In this document: in pieces, positions 1 to 5,110 of the stretch | Layout: each line of letters starts with the position of its first letter | How positions within the stretch are numbered: position 1 is the stretch's first letter | DNA from: Myxococcota bacterium | GTDB taxonomy: Bacteria; Myxococcota; Polyangia; GCA-2747355; JAKLHH01 | DNA length: 5,190 nt | Assembly: GCA_022710245.1 (NCBI GenBank) | Contig: JAKLHH010000656.1 | Location: 1-5,190 of the forward strand | Direction of reading: 5' to 3' | Program-made: the position numbers and the translations under genes | Notes under the pieces: model-generated | Seen by the model: the letters and a program-made list of their open reading frames with translations, nothing else | What the model was told of the DNA's origin: nothing | The model's database searches: none

Positions 1-1210
1 CACGGTCTGCCTCGCCGCCGAGCTGCGCGCGCTGGGGCACGAGCCCGTGCTCCTCGCCGGCGACGAGGGCGACGGCCCCGCGCGCCTCGAGGAGCAGCCG
101 CTGGCGACGCCCGGCGTGCGCACCCTCTCGCTCCGCCGCTCAGCCCCGCGGCTCCTCCCCGCTGCGCTGGCCGAGCTGATCGACCCCGCGGTGGACCGCT
201 TGCTCGTCGGGCTCCTCCGCGAGCTCCGCCCTGAGGTGGTCCACCTCCAGCACACGCTGCGGCTCGGCCCGCGGCTGCCGGCGCTGGCACGCCTCGTCGG
301 CGCTGCCACCGTCGCCAGCGTGCACGACTACTGGCCGCTCTGTCAGCGCATCGAGCTGAGACGGCCCGACGGCAGCGCCTGCGCGGGACCGGCCGGCGGC
401 CTGCGCTGCGCGACCTGCCTGCCCGAGGAGGAGGACCTGCTCGCGCGGCTGCGGCGGGCCGCGCGGATCGGGCTGCGCGCCGCGCCCTACGTCCTCCGCA
501 CGCAGCTCCAGCAGGGCGCCTACGGGCTCGCCGAGCGGCTCACCTGCCCGCACCGCAGCGTCGCGGAGCGCCTCCTCCAGGCGGGGTTCAACGCCGCCCG
601 CCTGCGCATCGTCGACTACGGGATCGCGCCCCTGCCCGCCGGGGTGGCCAGCGTGCCGCGGCCCCGCGCCCCGCTCCGCCTCGGCTTCCTCGGCAGCCTC
701 GGGCCACACAAGGGTCTGCTGGTCGCGCTCCGCGCCGTGGCGCTGCTCGCTCCGGGCGCCTTCCAGCTCTCGGTGCACGGTGGCCCCCTGCGCGACCCCG
801 ACCTGCGCGCCGCCCTCGAGGCGGCGGCCCCCGACGGCGTCCGCTACGCCGGGCCCTACGCCCCCGAGGAGCTGCCCGGGGTCCTGGCCAGCCTCGACGC
901 GTTGGTCATCCCGTCGCTCTGGCCGGAGACCGGCCCGATGGTCTGGATGGAGGCGGTCGCTGCCGGCCTGCCGGTGGTGGCCTCCAGCGTCGGCGCCCTC
1001 GCGGAGCGCGTCCGCGACGGCGTGGACGGCCTGCTCTTCCCGCCCGGCGACGCTGCCGCGCTGGCCGCCCGCCTCGAGCACCTGGCGGGACGCTACGCGG
1101 CGCTGCGCCAGGGCGCCCTCGAGCGCCCGGTGCGCAGCGTGCGCGAGGCCGCCGAGGAGCTGGAGGTGGTCTACACCGAGGCGATCGCGGCGCAGGCCTC
1201 CTCGCGATGA
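1..1210 (+). CDS. GT4-family glycosyltransferase, 5'-truncated by window edge
   Basis: This retaining GT-B glycosyltransferase probably adds a sugar from a nucleotide-sugar donor to a growing surface polysaccharide at the cytoplasmic face of the inner membrane. The frame is already open at base 2 and reads TVCLAAELRALGHEPVLLAG, the usual first strand and helix of the acceptor domain, so only a short N-terminus is missing; 402 residues are visible. In visible numbering, HDYW at 108-111 is followed by cysteines at 114, 127, 136 and 139 (a C...CxGP...CxxC pattern found in a subset of GT4 enzymes). The Rossmann donor domain starts with LGFLGSLGPHKG at about 227-238. The EX7E motif has glutamates at 309 and 317 and is followed by AAGLPVVAS. 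These are family hallmarks; donor, acceptor and linkage cannot be read from sequence. The TGA stop at 1208-1210 overlaps an ATG at 1207 (ATGA). The final 20 or so codons recur twice downstream. Confidence 0.93.
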   Translation, partial: TVCLAAELRALGHEPVLLAGDEGDGPARLEEQPLATPGVRTLSLRRSAPRLLPAALAELIDPAVDRLLVGLLRELRPEVVHLQHTLRLGPRLPALARLVGAATVASVHDYWPLCQRIELRRPDGSACAGPAGGLRCATCLPEEEDLLARLRRAARIGLRAAPYVLRTQLQQGAYGLAERLTCPHRSVAERLLQAGFNAARLRIVDYGIAPLPAGVASVPRPRAPLRLGFLGSLGPHKGLLVALRAVALLAPGAFQLSVHGGPLRDPDLRAALEAAAPDGVRYAGPYAPEELPGVLASLDALVIPSLWPETGPMVWMEAVAAGLPVVASSVGALAERVRDGVDGLLFPPGDAAALAARLEHLAGRYAALRQGALERPVRSVREAAEELEVVYTEAIAAQASSR

Positions 1211-1391
1211 GCCGCCCGTTACCGATCACGCTCGCCGAGGAGCGGGAGGTGGTCTACAGCGAGGCGAGCGCGGCGCGCCTCCTCGCGATGAGCCGCCCGT
1301 CCCCGATCACGCCCGCGGAGGAGCGGGAGGTGGTCTGCGAGGCGATCGCGACGCGGGCCTCCTCGTGATGAGCCGCCCTTGCCCGGTCACG
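1151..1391 (+). repeat. Imperfect tandem triplication of a gene end/gene start junction (about 81 bp unit)
   Basis: The end of the GT4 gene joined to the start of the GT2 gene occurs three times. GT4-end segments begin at 1151, 1234 and 1315 (GCCGAGGAGC or GCGGAGGAGC, then GAGGTGGTCT and CCTCCTCG). Each is followed by ATGAGCCGCCC at 1207, 1288 and 1368. The ATG-to-ATG distances are 81 and 80 bp. Copies differ by substitutions and small indels, so this is an old duplication and not an assembly stutter. The first copy holds the true GT4 terminus and the third holds the true GT2 start. The middle material is a head-to-tail product of the two. Confidence 0.9.
1207..1368 (+). CDS. Chimeric 53-codon mini-ORF bridging two glycosyltransferase genes
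   Basis: This short ORF starts at an ATG overlapping the upstream stop (ATGA, 1207-1210) and ends with TGA at 1366-1368, whose last base is the A of the next gene's ATG (TGATG). It encodes two copies of a 27-residue unit: MSRPxPIT, the first residues of the downstream GT2, followed by a copy of the GT4 C-terminus (EEREVVYSEASA, then EEREVVCEAIAT). It has no recognisable domain and no clear Shine-Dalgarno sequence of its own. If translated, it would let ribosomes ending on the GT4 gene pass by termination-reinitiation to the GT2 gene. Whether the peptide does anything, or is only a by-product of the duplication, cannot be decided from sequence. The reading frame itself is certain; its status as a gene is not. 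Confidence 0.4.
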   Translation: MSRPLPITLAEEREVVYSEASAARLLAMSRPSPITPAEEREVVCEAIATRASS

Positions 1392-2249
1392 CTCGCGATC
1401 CCGGCCTGGAACGCGGCCGCCACGCTCGGGGTGGTGCTCACCGCCGCGCGCGCACAGACGCGGCCGCTCGACGAGCTGCTCGTGGTCGACGACGGCTCGA
1501 GCGACGCCACCGCGCGGATCGCCGAGCGCGCCGGCGCACGCGTGCTCGGCCACCCGCGCAACCTCGGCCTCGCCGAGGCGCGCAACACCGCGCTCGCCGA
1601 GGCGCGGGGCGAGCTGATCGTCTTCGTCGACGCCGACGCCGCGCCGGAGCCCGAGCTCGTCGCGCGGCTCACCGGCGCCCTCGACGACGAGCGCGTCGCC
1701 GGTGCAGGCGGCCAGGTGCTCGAGCCGGCGGCCGCTGCCCCCTCGCGGCCGCTCCCGGATCGCTGGCGGGCGCGCTTCTGGCGGCAGACGCAGGGCGAGC
1801 GCCGCCTCGACCCGGCGCCGTTCCTGATCGGGGCCTGCTTCGCGGTGCGCCGTCGGCTCGCGCTCGGGGCGGGCGGCTTCGACGCCGCGTTCCGGCGGGC
1901 CGGTGAGGACGTGGAGCTCTCCCTGCGGCTCCTCGGTCGCGGGTGCCGCCTGGTCTACGAGCCGGCGGCGCGCGTCGTCCACCTGCGCCAGGACACGCTC
2001 CCGTCCCTGCTCCACATGGTGCACCTGCACGCGCGCGAGCAGCTGCGCGCGCATCTCCGCCACGCGGCGCCGTCCGCGCCGCTGCTCGCGAACGCGCTCC
2101 GCTGGGGCGTGATCGCGGCCGCGAGCAGCCTGCGGCGCGAGCGCAGCCTCGGGCTCGCCGCCCTCTCGCCGCTCTGTCAGGCGGCGCACGTCTCGGGGTG
2201 TCTGTGCGCCCTGCTCTCTACGCGGCGCGCTCTGGCGCCTGCGCGCTGA
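1368..2249 (+). CDS. GT2-family glycosyltransferase
   Basis: This is an inverting GT-A glycosyltransferase of 293 residues, likely another sugar-transfer step in the same polysaccharide pathway. The N-terminus VTLAIPAWNAAATL is the typical first strand. VVDDGSSDAT at 39-48 binds the nucleotide, and FVDAD at 86-90 supplies the DXD-like metal site. GED at 179-181 gives the catalytic-base Asp, and VYEPAARVVH follows at about 196-205, all in the usual order. A moderately hydrophobic C-terminal part (about 236-285) may contact the membrane but shows no clear multi-pass pattern. ATG 1368 is chosen because it sits just before the first strand and touches the mini-ORF stop. There is no good Shine-Dalgarno site, which fits translational coupling. 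The same frame is open far upstream, but that stretch is antisense-like Arg/Pro-rich sequence inside the GT4 gene. The substrate is unknown. The last 32 bases overlap the end of the minus-strand small gene. Confidence 0.9.
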   Translation: MSRPCPVTLAIPAWNAAATLGVVLTAARAQTRPLDELLVVDDGSSDATARIAERAGARVLGHPRNLGLAEARNTALAEARGELIVFVDADAAPEPELVARLTGALDDERVAGAGGQVLEPAAAAPSRPLPDRWRARFWRQTQGERRLDPAPFLIGACFAVRRRLALGAGGFDAAFRRAGEDVELSLRLLGRGCRLVYEPAARVVHLRQDTLPSLLHMVHLHAREQLRAHLRHAAPSAPLLANALRWGVIAAASSLRRERSLGLAALSPLCQAAHVSGCLCALLSTRRALAPAR

Positions 2250-2451
2250 TCCAGTCCGCGAGCTCGGCGAGCGAGGCCAGGTCGCGGCCGCCGCGAGACT
2301 CCACCCAGTCCTTCGCGTGACGGACGCACATACACACTGTCCTCCAGCGGTCCCCAGCGACGGTGATCACACGGCCGTCCGCGCAGCCGCGAACGCTGCA
2401 TCGGTCGGGGCCGCGCAGGATCGTCGGTGTCGAGGTCGTCGGTGCCGCCAT
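2218..2451 (-). CDS. Small hypothetical protein with probable zinc-binding Cys/His set
   Basis: This 77-residue ORF runs from ATG (2451-2449) to TAG (2220-2218). Its residues suggest a small treble-clef or zinc-ribbon-like fold: Cys18 and Cys23 (CSVRGC), then Cys40, Cys42 and His45 (VCMCVRHAKDW), giving C-x4-C-x18-C-x2-H. The C-terminal part (DLASLAELADWI) looks like a short amphipathic helix. I do not recognise a named family and infer no function. The start is uncertain: GGGAG lies almost against the ATG and GGAGG about 13 bases upstream, neither ideally spaced. The frame stays open further upstream through both copies of the 54-bp repeat to a TTG at 2577, but that extension is repeat sequence and is left out. 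The gene converges with and overlaps the GT2 gene and diverges from the permease. The organised cysteines and local composition, unlike the Arg/Pro-rich shadow frames, favour a real gene. Confidence 0.5.
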   Translation of the reverse strand: MAAPTTSTPTILRGPDRCSVRGCADGRVITVAGDRWRTVCMCVRHAKDWVESRGGRDLASLAELADWISAQAPERAA

Positions 2452-2472
2452 GCTCCCAGTCAAGCCTCCGCC

Positions 2473-2580
2473 GATGGCCGACCCGCGGCGCTCCGGTGAA
2501 CTTCTGGTGACCCGCCAGCGCAAGACGATGGCCGACCCGCGGCGCTCCGGTGAACTTCTGGTGACCCGCCAGCGCAAGAC
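2473..2580. repeat. Perfect 54-bp tandem direct repeat, two copies
   Basis: Copy 1 is 2473-2526 and copy 2 is 2527-2580, identical base for base and directly abutting. Each copy contains two GGTGA motifs 11 bp apart (2495 and 2506; 2549 and 2560). The repeat fills most of the divergent intergenic space between the small minus-strand gene and the permease gene and ends 26 bp before the permease start codon. It is open in both directions (54 is a multiple of 3), but neither translation resembles a protein I recognise. Confidence 0.95.
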
Positions 2581-2594
2581 GTGCTGACGCGAGG

Positions 2595-2600
2595 TATGAT
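2595..2600 (+). promoter_or_regulatory. Candidate -10 element just before the permease start
   Basis: TATGAT matches the sigma-70 -10 consensus at five of six positions in otherwise very GC-rich DNA. It sits 6 bp before the GTG start, so transcription would begin at or very near the start codon, giving a leaderless or almost leaderless message. No convincing -35 element is present at the usual distance, which would fall inside the second 54-bp repeat. The alternative is chance occurrence, with the gene read from an upstream promoter and GAGG at 2591-2594 serving as a distant Shine-Dalgarno site. Confidence 0.25.
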
Positions 2601-2606
2601 GGGCTC

Positions 2607-3392
2607 GTGCTCCACGACCTCCGCCGCGGCTCGCGCCTGATCTGGCGGCTCGCCGTCGCCGAGCTCCGCGGCCGCTACGCGGGATCGGTGCTCGGGAGCC
2701 TGTGGGCCGTCCTGCAGCCGCTCACGCTGATCGCCATGTACACGGTCCTCTTCGCGGTGGTGCTGCGAGTCCGCGTGGGCAGCCGCGGCGGCGTGCTCGA
2801 CTTCGGCCTCTTCCTGGTCTGCGGGCTCCTCCCCTGGAACGCCATGGCGGACTCGGTGCGCCGTGCGGCGGGCGTCTACTCGGAGCGGGCCCACCTGCTG
2901 CGCCGCCTGCCGATGCCGCCGCTGGTGCTCCCCGCTGCCCGCGTGCTCGGTTGCTTCCTCGAGCTCGGCATCGCGCTCGCGCTCTTCCTCGGCGTGCTCC
3001 TCGTCGCCCGCCGCCCGCCCTCGCTGGCGGCGCTGGGCGTCCTTGGCCTCGTCCCGCTCCAGCTCGCGATGGCGCTCGCGCTCGGCGCCGCCACCGCCAG
3101 CCTGGCCGTGCTGGTGCGCGACGTGCGCGCGCTGGTCGAGTCGCTCCTCACCATCTGGTTCCTCGCGACCCCGGTCATCTACCCGCTCGAGCTCCTCCCG
3201 GCTGGCCTGCGCCGCGTCGTCGCCGCCAACCCGATGACCCCCGTCGTCGAGGGCTACCGCGCGCTGCTCCTCGACGGCCGCCTGCCCCCGGCCTCCGACC
3301 TCGGCCTCCTCGCCGGCGGCGCCCTCCTGCTCTTCATCGTCGGGAGCTGGATCTACCGTCGCACGCGCGCGCAGATCATCGATCACGTCTGA
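2607..3392 (+). CDS. ABC-2 type polysaccharide-export permease (Wzm/TagG/RfbA-like)
   Basis: This is the membrane subunit of an ABC exporter that moves lipid-linked O-antigen-like or teichoic-acid-like glycans across the inner membrane. Its 261 residues match the usual family length. The cytoplasmic amphipathic N-terminus (LAVAELRGRYAGSVLGSLWA, about 15-34) is the family signature. Roughly six hydrophobic segments follow at about 28-54, 64-80, 107-133, 139-170, 175-197 and 232-250. The CGLLPWNAMADSVRRAAGVY and LLRRLPMPPLVLP stretches (about 72-109) are characteristic, as is FLATPVIYPLELLP at about 185-198. The start is GTG at 2607, placed by homology-like length; GAGG lies 12 bases upstream, which is weak. 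Family permeases normally pair with an ATPase encoded next door (Wzt/TagH type), but the downstream neighbour here is a convergent peptidase gene. The partner must lie elsewhere or be lost. The last codons and stop are copied twice downstream. Confidence 0.92.
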   Translation: MLHDLRRGSRLIWRLAVAELRGRYAGSVLGSLWAVLQPLTLIAMYTVLFAVVLRVRVGSRGGVLDFGLFLVCGLLPWNAMADSVRRAAGVYSERAHLLRRLPMPPLVLPAARVLGCFLELGIALALFLGVLLVARRPPSLAALGVLGLVPLQLAMALALGAATASLAVLVRDVRALVESLLTIWFLATPVIYPLELLPAGLRRVVAANPMTPVVEGYRALLLDGRLPPASDLGLLAGGALLLFIVGSWIYRRTRAQIIDHV

Positions 3393-3548
3393 GACTGCGA
3401 AGTGCGGGGAGTGGGGGTCGCCCCACGCGCGCAGATCATCGATCACGTCTGAGACTGCGAAGCGGGGTGAACGGGAGCTGGATCTGCCGCCCCACGCGCA
3501 GATCATCGATCACGTCTGAGACTGCGAAGTGCGGGGAGTGAACGGGAG
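3341..3548 (+). repeat. Degenerate tandem copies of the permease gene 3' end
   Basis: A core that includes the permease stop codon, GCAGATCATCGATCACGTCT followed by GAGACTGCGAAG, occurs at 3371-3402, 3431-3462 and 3498-3529, spaced 60 and 67 bp apart. The core is identical in all three copies. Copy 3 is the longest: it starts at 3472 with CGGGAGCTGGATCT, matching the gene at 3341, and has four bases fewer in the following CG run, so it no longer encodes the permease C-terminus in frame. CGGGAG also occurs at 3543 after copy 3, marking a likely short-homology junction. Just beyond, TCGAGC followed by CGGGAG-rich sequence appears twice more (3551 and 3567) in weaker form. Confidence 0.92.
3411..3426 (+). 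other. GC-rich hairpin after the permease stop
   Basis: GTGGGG and CCCCAC form a perfect 6-bp stem with a GTCG loop, 18 bases after the permease stop codon and at the junction between repeat copies 1 and 2. No U-tract follows, so an intrinsic terminator is not demonstrated. It could slow polymerase or protect the 3' end, or simply be a by-product of the duplication junction. Confidence 0.3.
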
Positions 3549-3583
3549 AGTCGAGCCGCGGGAGAATCGAGCGCGGGCGCGCG

Positions 3584-3617
3584 GGAGGAGCTATTCCTCC
3601 GACTCACCGTCGGAGGA
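3584..3617. terminator. Two overlapping stem-loops at the convergent gene ends
   Basis: GGAGGA (3584-3589) can pair with TCCTCC (3595-3600). Alternatively TCCTCCGAC (3595-3603) pairs perfectly over 9 bp with GTCGGAGGA (3609-3617) around a five-base loop. The two stems share 3595-3600 and exclude each other. They sit at the stop codon of the minus-strand peptidase and 190 bp past the permease stop, where a bidirectional terminator would be expected. Neither orientation has a T-run after the stem, so termination is only a possibility. Confidence 0.25.
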
Positions 3618-5009
3618 CGAGGTGGCCTTGGCGGCCGCGGCGTGGCTGATGGGGATCTTCTCCAGCTCGGCCATCCTCGCCGGGAGCTGATCCAGGAAGC
3701 GGATGCGATCGCCCTTCCCGAGCATCTCGCCCTTGCGCACGTTGAACCTCACCGGGTCGGTGTAGCGGCCGGCGACCTTGATCCCGTAGTGCAGGTGCGG
3801 GCCGGTGCAGAGACCCGTGCAGCCCACGTAGCCGATCACCTGCCGCTGCTTCACCTTCAGCCCCGGCTTCAGCCCGCGAGCGAAGCGCGAGAGGTGCATG
3901 TAGATGGTGGCGACGCTCCCCGCGTGGGAGAGGACCACCGTGTTGCCGCCGCCGGCCGTCTTGCCCGCGGTGACGACCTTCCCGTCGGAGGCGGCCCAGA
4001 TCGGCGTGCCGGTCGAGGCTGCGTAGTCGACCCCGTAGTGGCCGCGCGTCGTGTGCAGCACCGGGTGCACGCGGCGCAGGTTGTACTTCGAGCTCATCCT
4101 GCGGAAGTTCAGCGGGGTCTTCAGGAACTCGCGGCGGAGCGAGCGGCCCTCGGGGACGAAGTAGCCGGCCGCCGAGCTCGTCGGCTTGAAGTGATAGGCC
4201 TGGAAACGGCCCACCTTGCCCCGGTACTCGGCGGCGAGGATGCGACCGTAGCGGAAGAACTTGTCGCCGAGGTACTGCTTCTCGACGACCATGCGGAACT
4301 CGTCGCCCTCGCGCGGGTCCGCGTACCAGTTCACGTCCCAGGAGAAGAGGTCGACGAAGAGCGAGACCAGCGCCGAGCTCTCGCCCGCGCCCGAGACCGC
4401 GGCCCCGAGCGACGAGTCGATGCGCCCGCCGACGCGCACCACCTTGGTGGTCAGCGCCGCCTCCTGCTTGCGTGCCTTCAGGGGGCCGCCCACGGCGCGG
4501 GAGACCTCCACCGCGGTGACGGGCGAGGTCCGGTAGAGGAAGCGGCGGATGCGGCCATCGCGCGGATCGAGGCGGGCCTCGAACGTGTGGTCGGCGCGCA
4601 GCGCCCGCATGTTCAGCTCGGGGCCGAGGGCTGCCAGCAGCTCGGTGACCTGGACGCCGTCGATCTTGGCGGCGGTGAGCGCGCTGGAGAGGCCCACGTG
4701 CCCCTTCATGCTGCCCTGCACCACGATCGAGTCGTCGTCCGCCCGGGGCGAGGTCGCGTCTCGCTCCTTGGTGGCGAGGGCGGCCTTGCCGGACTTGCCC
4801 GCGGGGTTCTTGCGCCCGATCGCGCCGGTCTTCAGCACGTCGTGGATCGAGGTGCCACCGCGGAAGAAGAAAACGTAGATATTGATTCCGACGAGCACTG
4901 CGAAGAGCGCGCCCAGACGCATGCTTCCCCGCCACCCACTCGGCCGCCTGGACCGCCCACCGCGCCGGGACAGGAGCCCGTACCCACCGGGGCGATACAT
5001 CGATGCCAT
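3591..5009 (-). CDS. Membrane-anchored M23 peptidoglycan endopeptidase (MepM/LytM-like)
   Basis: This zinc metallopeptidase is predicted to cut peptide cross-links of peptidoglycan in the periplasm, allowing cell-wall growth. It has 472 residues. The Arg-rich N-terminus and one hydrophobic segment (about 31-49, LGALFAVLVGINIYVFFF) form a signal anchor. A Gly/Lys/Ser-rich linker (about 51-95) follows. Residues about 100-300 resemble the N-terminal regulatory domains of MepM/Csd3-type proteins, with FSWDVNWYADPREGDEF near 222-238 and YGRILAAEY near 254-262. The LytM domain holds the full catalytic set: His324 and Asp328 (HYGVD), His372 (MHLS), and His405 and His407 (GPHLHYG). In LytM, the equivalents of His324, Asp328 and His407 bind zinc. 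The tail is acidic and Ser-rich. ATG 5009 is chosen for its Shine-Dalgarno site (GAGG, 7 bases upstream) and the normal anchor; the upstream GTG at 5090 falls inside the predicted promoter. Cys397 and Cys401 near the active site are unusual. Confidence 0.95.
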   Translation of the reverse strand: MASMYRPGGYGLLSRRGGRSRRPSGWRGSMRLGALFAVLVGINIYVFFFRGGTSIHDVLKTGAIGRKNPAGKSGKAALATKERDATSPRADDDSIVVQGSMKGHVGLSSALTAAKIDGVQVTELLAALGPELNMRALRADHTFEARLDPRDGRIRRFLYRTSPVTAVEVSRAVGGPLKARKQEAALTTKVVRVGGRIDSSLGAAVSGAGESSALVSLFVDLFSWDVNWYADPREGDEFRMVVEKQYLGDKFFRYGRILAAEYRGKVGRFQAYHFKPTSSAAGYFVPEGRSLRREFLKTPLNFRRMSSKYNLRRVHPVLHTTRGHYGVDYAASTGTPIWAASDGKVVTAGKTAGGGNTVVLSHAGSVATIYMHLSRFARGLKPGLKVKQRQVIGYVGCTGLCTGPHLHYGIKVAGRYTDPVRFNVRKGEMLGKGDRIRFLDQLPARMAELEKIPISHAAAAKATSSSDGESEE

Positions 5010-5024
5010 CGAGGTACCTCTATG
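5007..5024 (-). promoter_or_regulatory. Ribosome binding site and start codon inside an 18-bp inverted repeat
   Basis: On the minus strand, CATAGAGGTACCTCGATG is an inverted repeat with a single mismatched pair. The left arm holds the AGAGG Shine-Dalgarno element and the right arm ends with the ATG start of the peptidase. In mRNA, CAU can pair with the AUG start and GAG with CUC around a GUAC loop, so both ribosome contacts would be partly masked. The strong Shine-Dalgarno site fixes the start of the peptidase gene. A regulatory role for the hairpin is inference, as it is short. Confidence 0.55.
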
Positions 5025-5081
5025 TAAACAGCGGGGTCGCGCCTGCAAAAGGTCGACGTGACTCGGCCGCTGGGACCTCCT

Positions 5082-5110
5082 GGGTATCACAGGCAGAGGT
5101 CCACTGTCAA
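5082..5110 (-). promoter_or_regulatory. Candidate sigma-70 promoter of the M23 peptidase gene
   Basis: A perfect -35 hexamer TTGACA (5110-5105, minus strand) is followed after 16-17 bases by GATACC/ATACCC, a weak -10 preceded by TG in extended -10 position (TGTGATACC). Transcription would start near 5076, leaving a leader of about 65 bases that contains the Shine-Dalgarno hairpin. The surrounding 5100-5130 stretch is the most AT-rich in the window, as expected near a promoter. A second, poorer candidate (TTTGCA at 5049-5044 with TACATA at 5026-5021) would start too close to the ribosome binding site. Confidence 0.4.

Noticed and set aside
140..1081. Long minus-strand ORF (313 codons) opposite the GT4 gene
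   Set aside because: Its Arg/Gly/Glu-rich low-complexity translation is typical of GC-rich antisense frames. The opposite strand carries intact GT4 motifs.
780..1367. Upstream extension of the GT2 reading frame, which would overlap the GT4 gene by several hundred bases
   Set aside because: The extension is Arg/Pro/Ser-rich shadow translation of the GT4 gene with no domain. The GT2 fold begins right after ATG 1368.
2473..2580. CRISPR-like repeat
   Set aside because: Two abutting identical copies without spacers form a simple tandem duplication, and no cas gene is nearby.
2363..2587. + strand ORF through the 54-bp repeats (18-residue unit twice)
   Set aside because: It has no ribosome site or protein-like pattern. 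The frame is open because the repeat length is a multiple of three.
2460..3506. Minus-strand ORF opposite the permease (348 codons)
   Set aside because: It is a Glu/Arg/His-rich shadow translation that also runs through two of the tandem repeats. The permease signature on the + strand is unambiguous.
3341..3548. Insertion-sequence remnant or attachment site
   Set aside because: The repeated sequence is explained fully by the permease gene end and its flank. There are no terminal inverted repeats, transposase or integrase fragments.
3642..5027. Long + strand ORF (461 codons) opposite the peptidase gene
   Set aside because: It is the antisense shadow of a clear M23 gene in GC-rich DNA. Its His/Arg/Val/Ala-rich translation has no recognisable domain.
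5010..5090. N-terminal extension of the peptidase to GTG 5090
   Set aside because: It would start inside the predicted -10 region and place 27 unlikely residues before a well-formed Shine-Dalgarno site and signal anchor at 5009.
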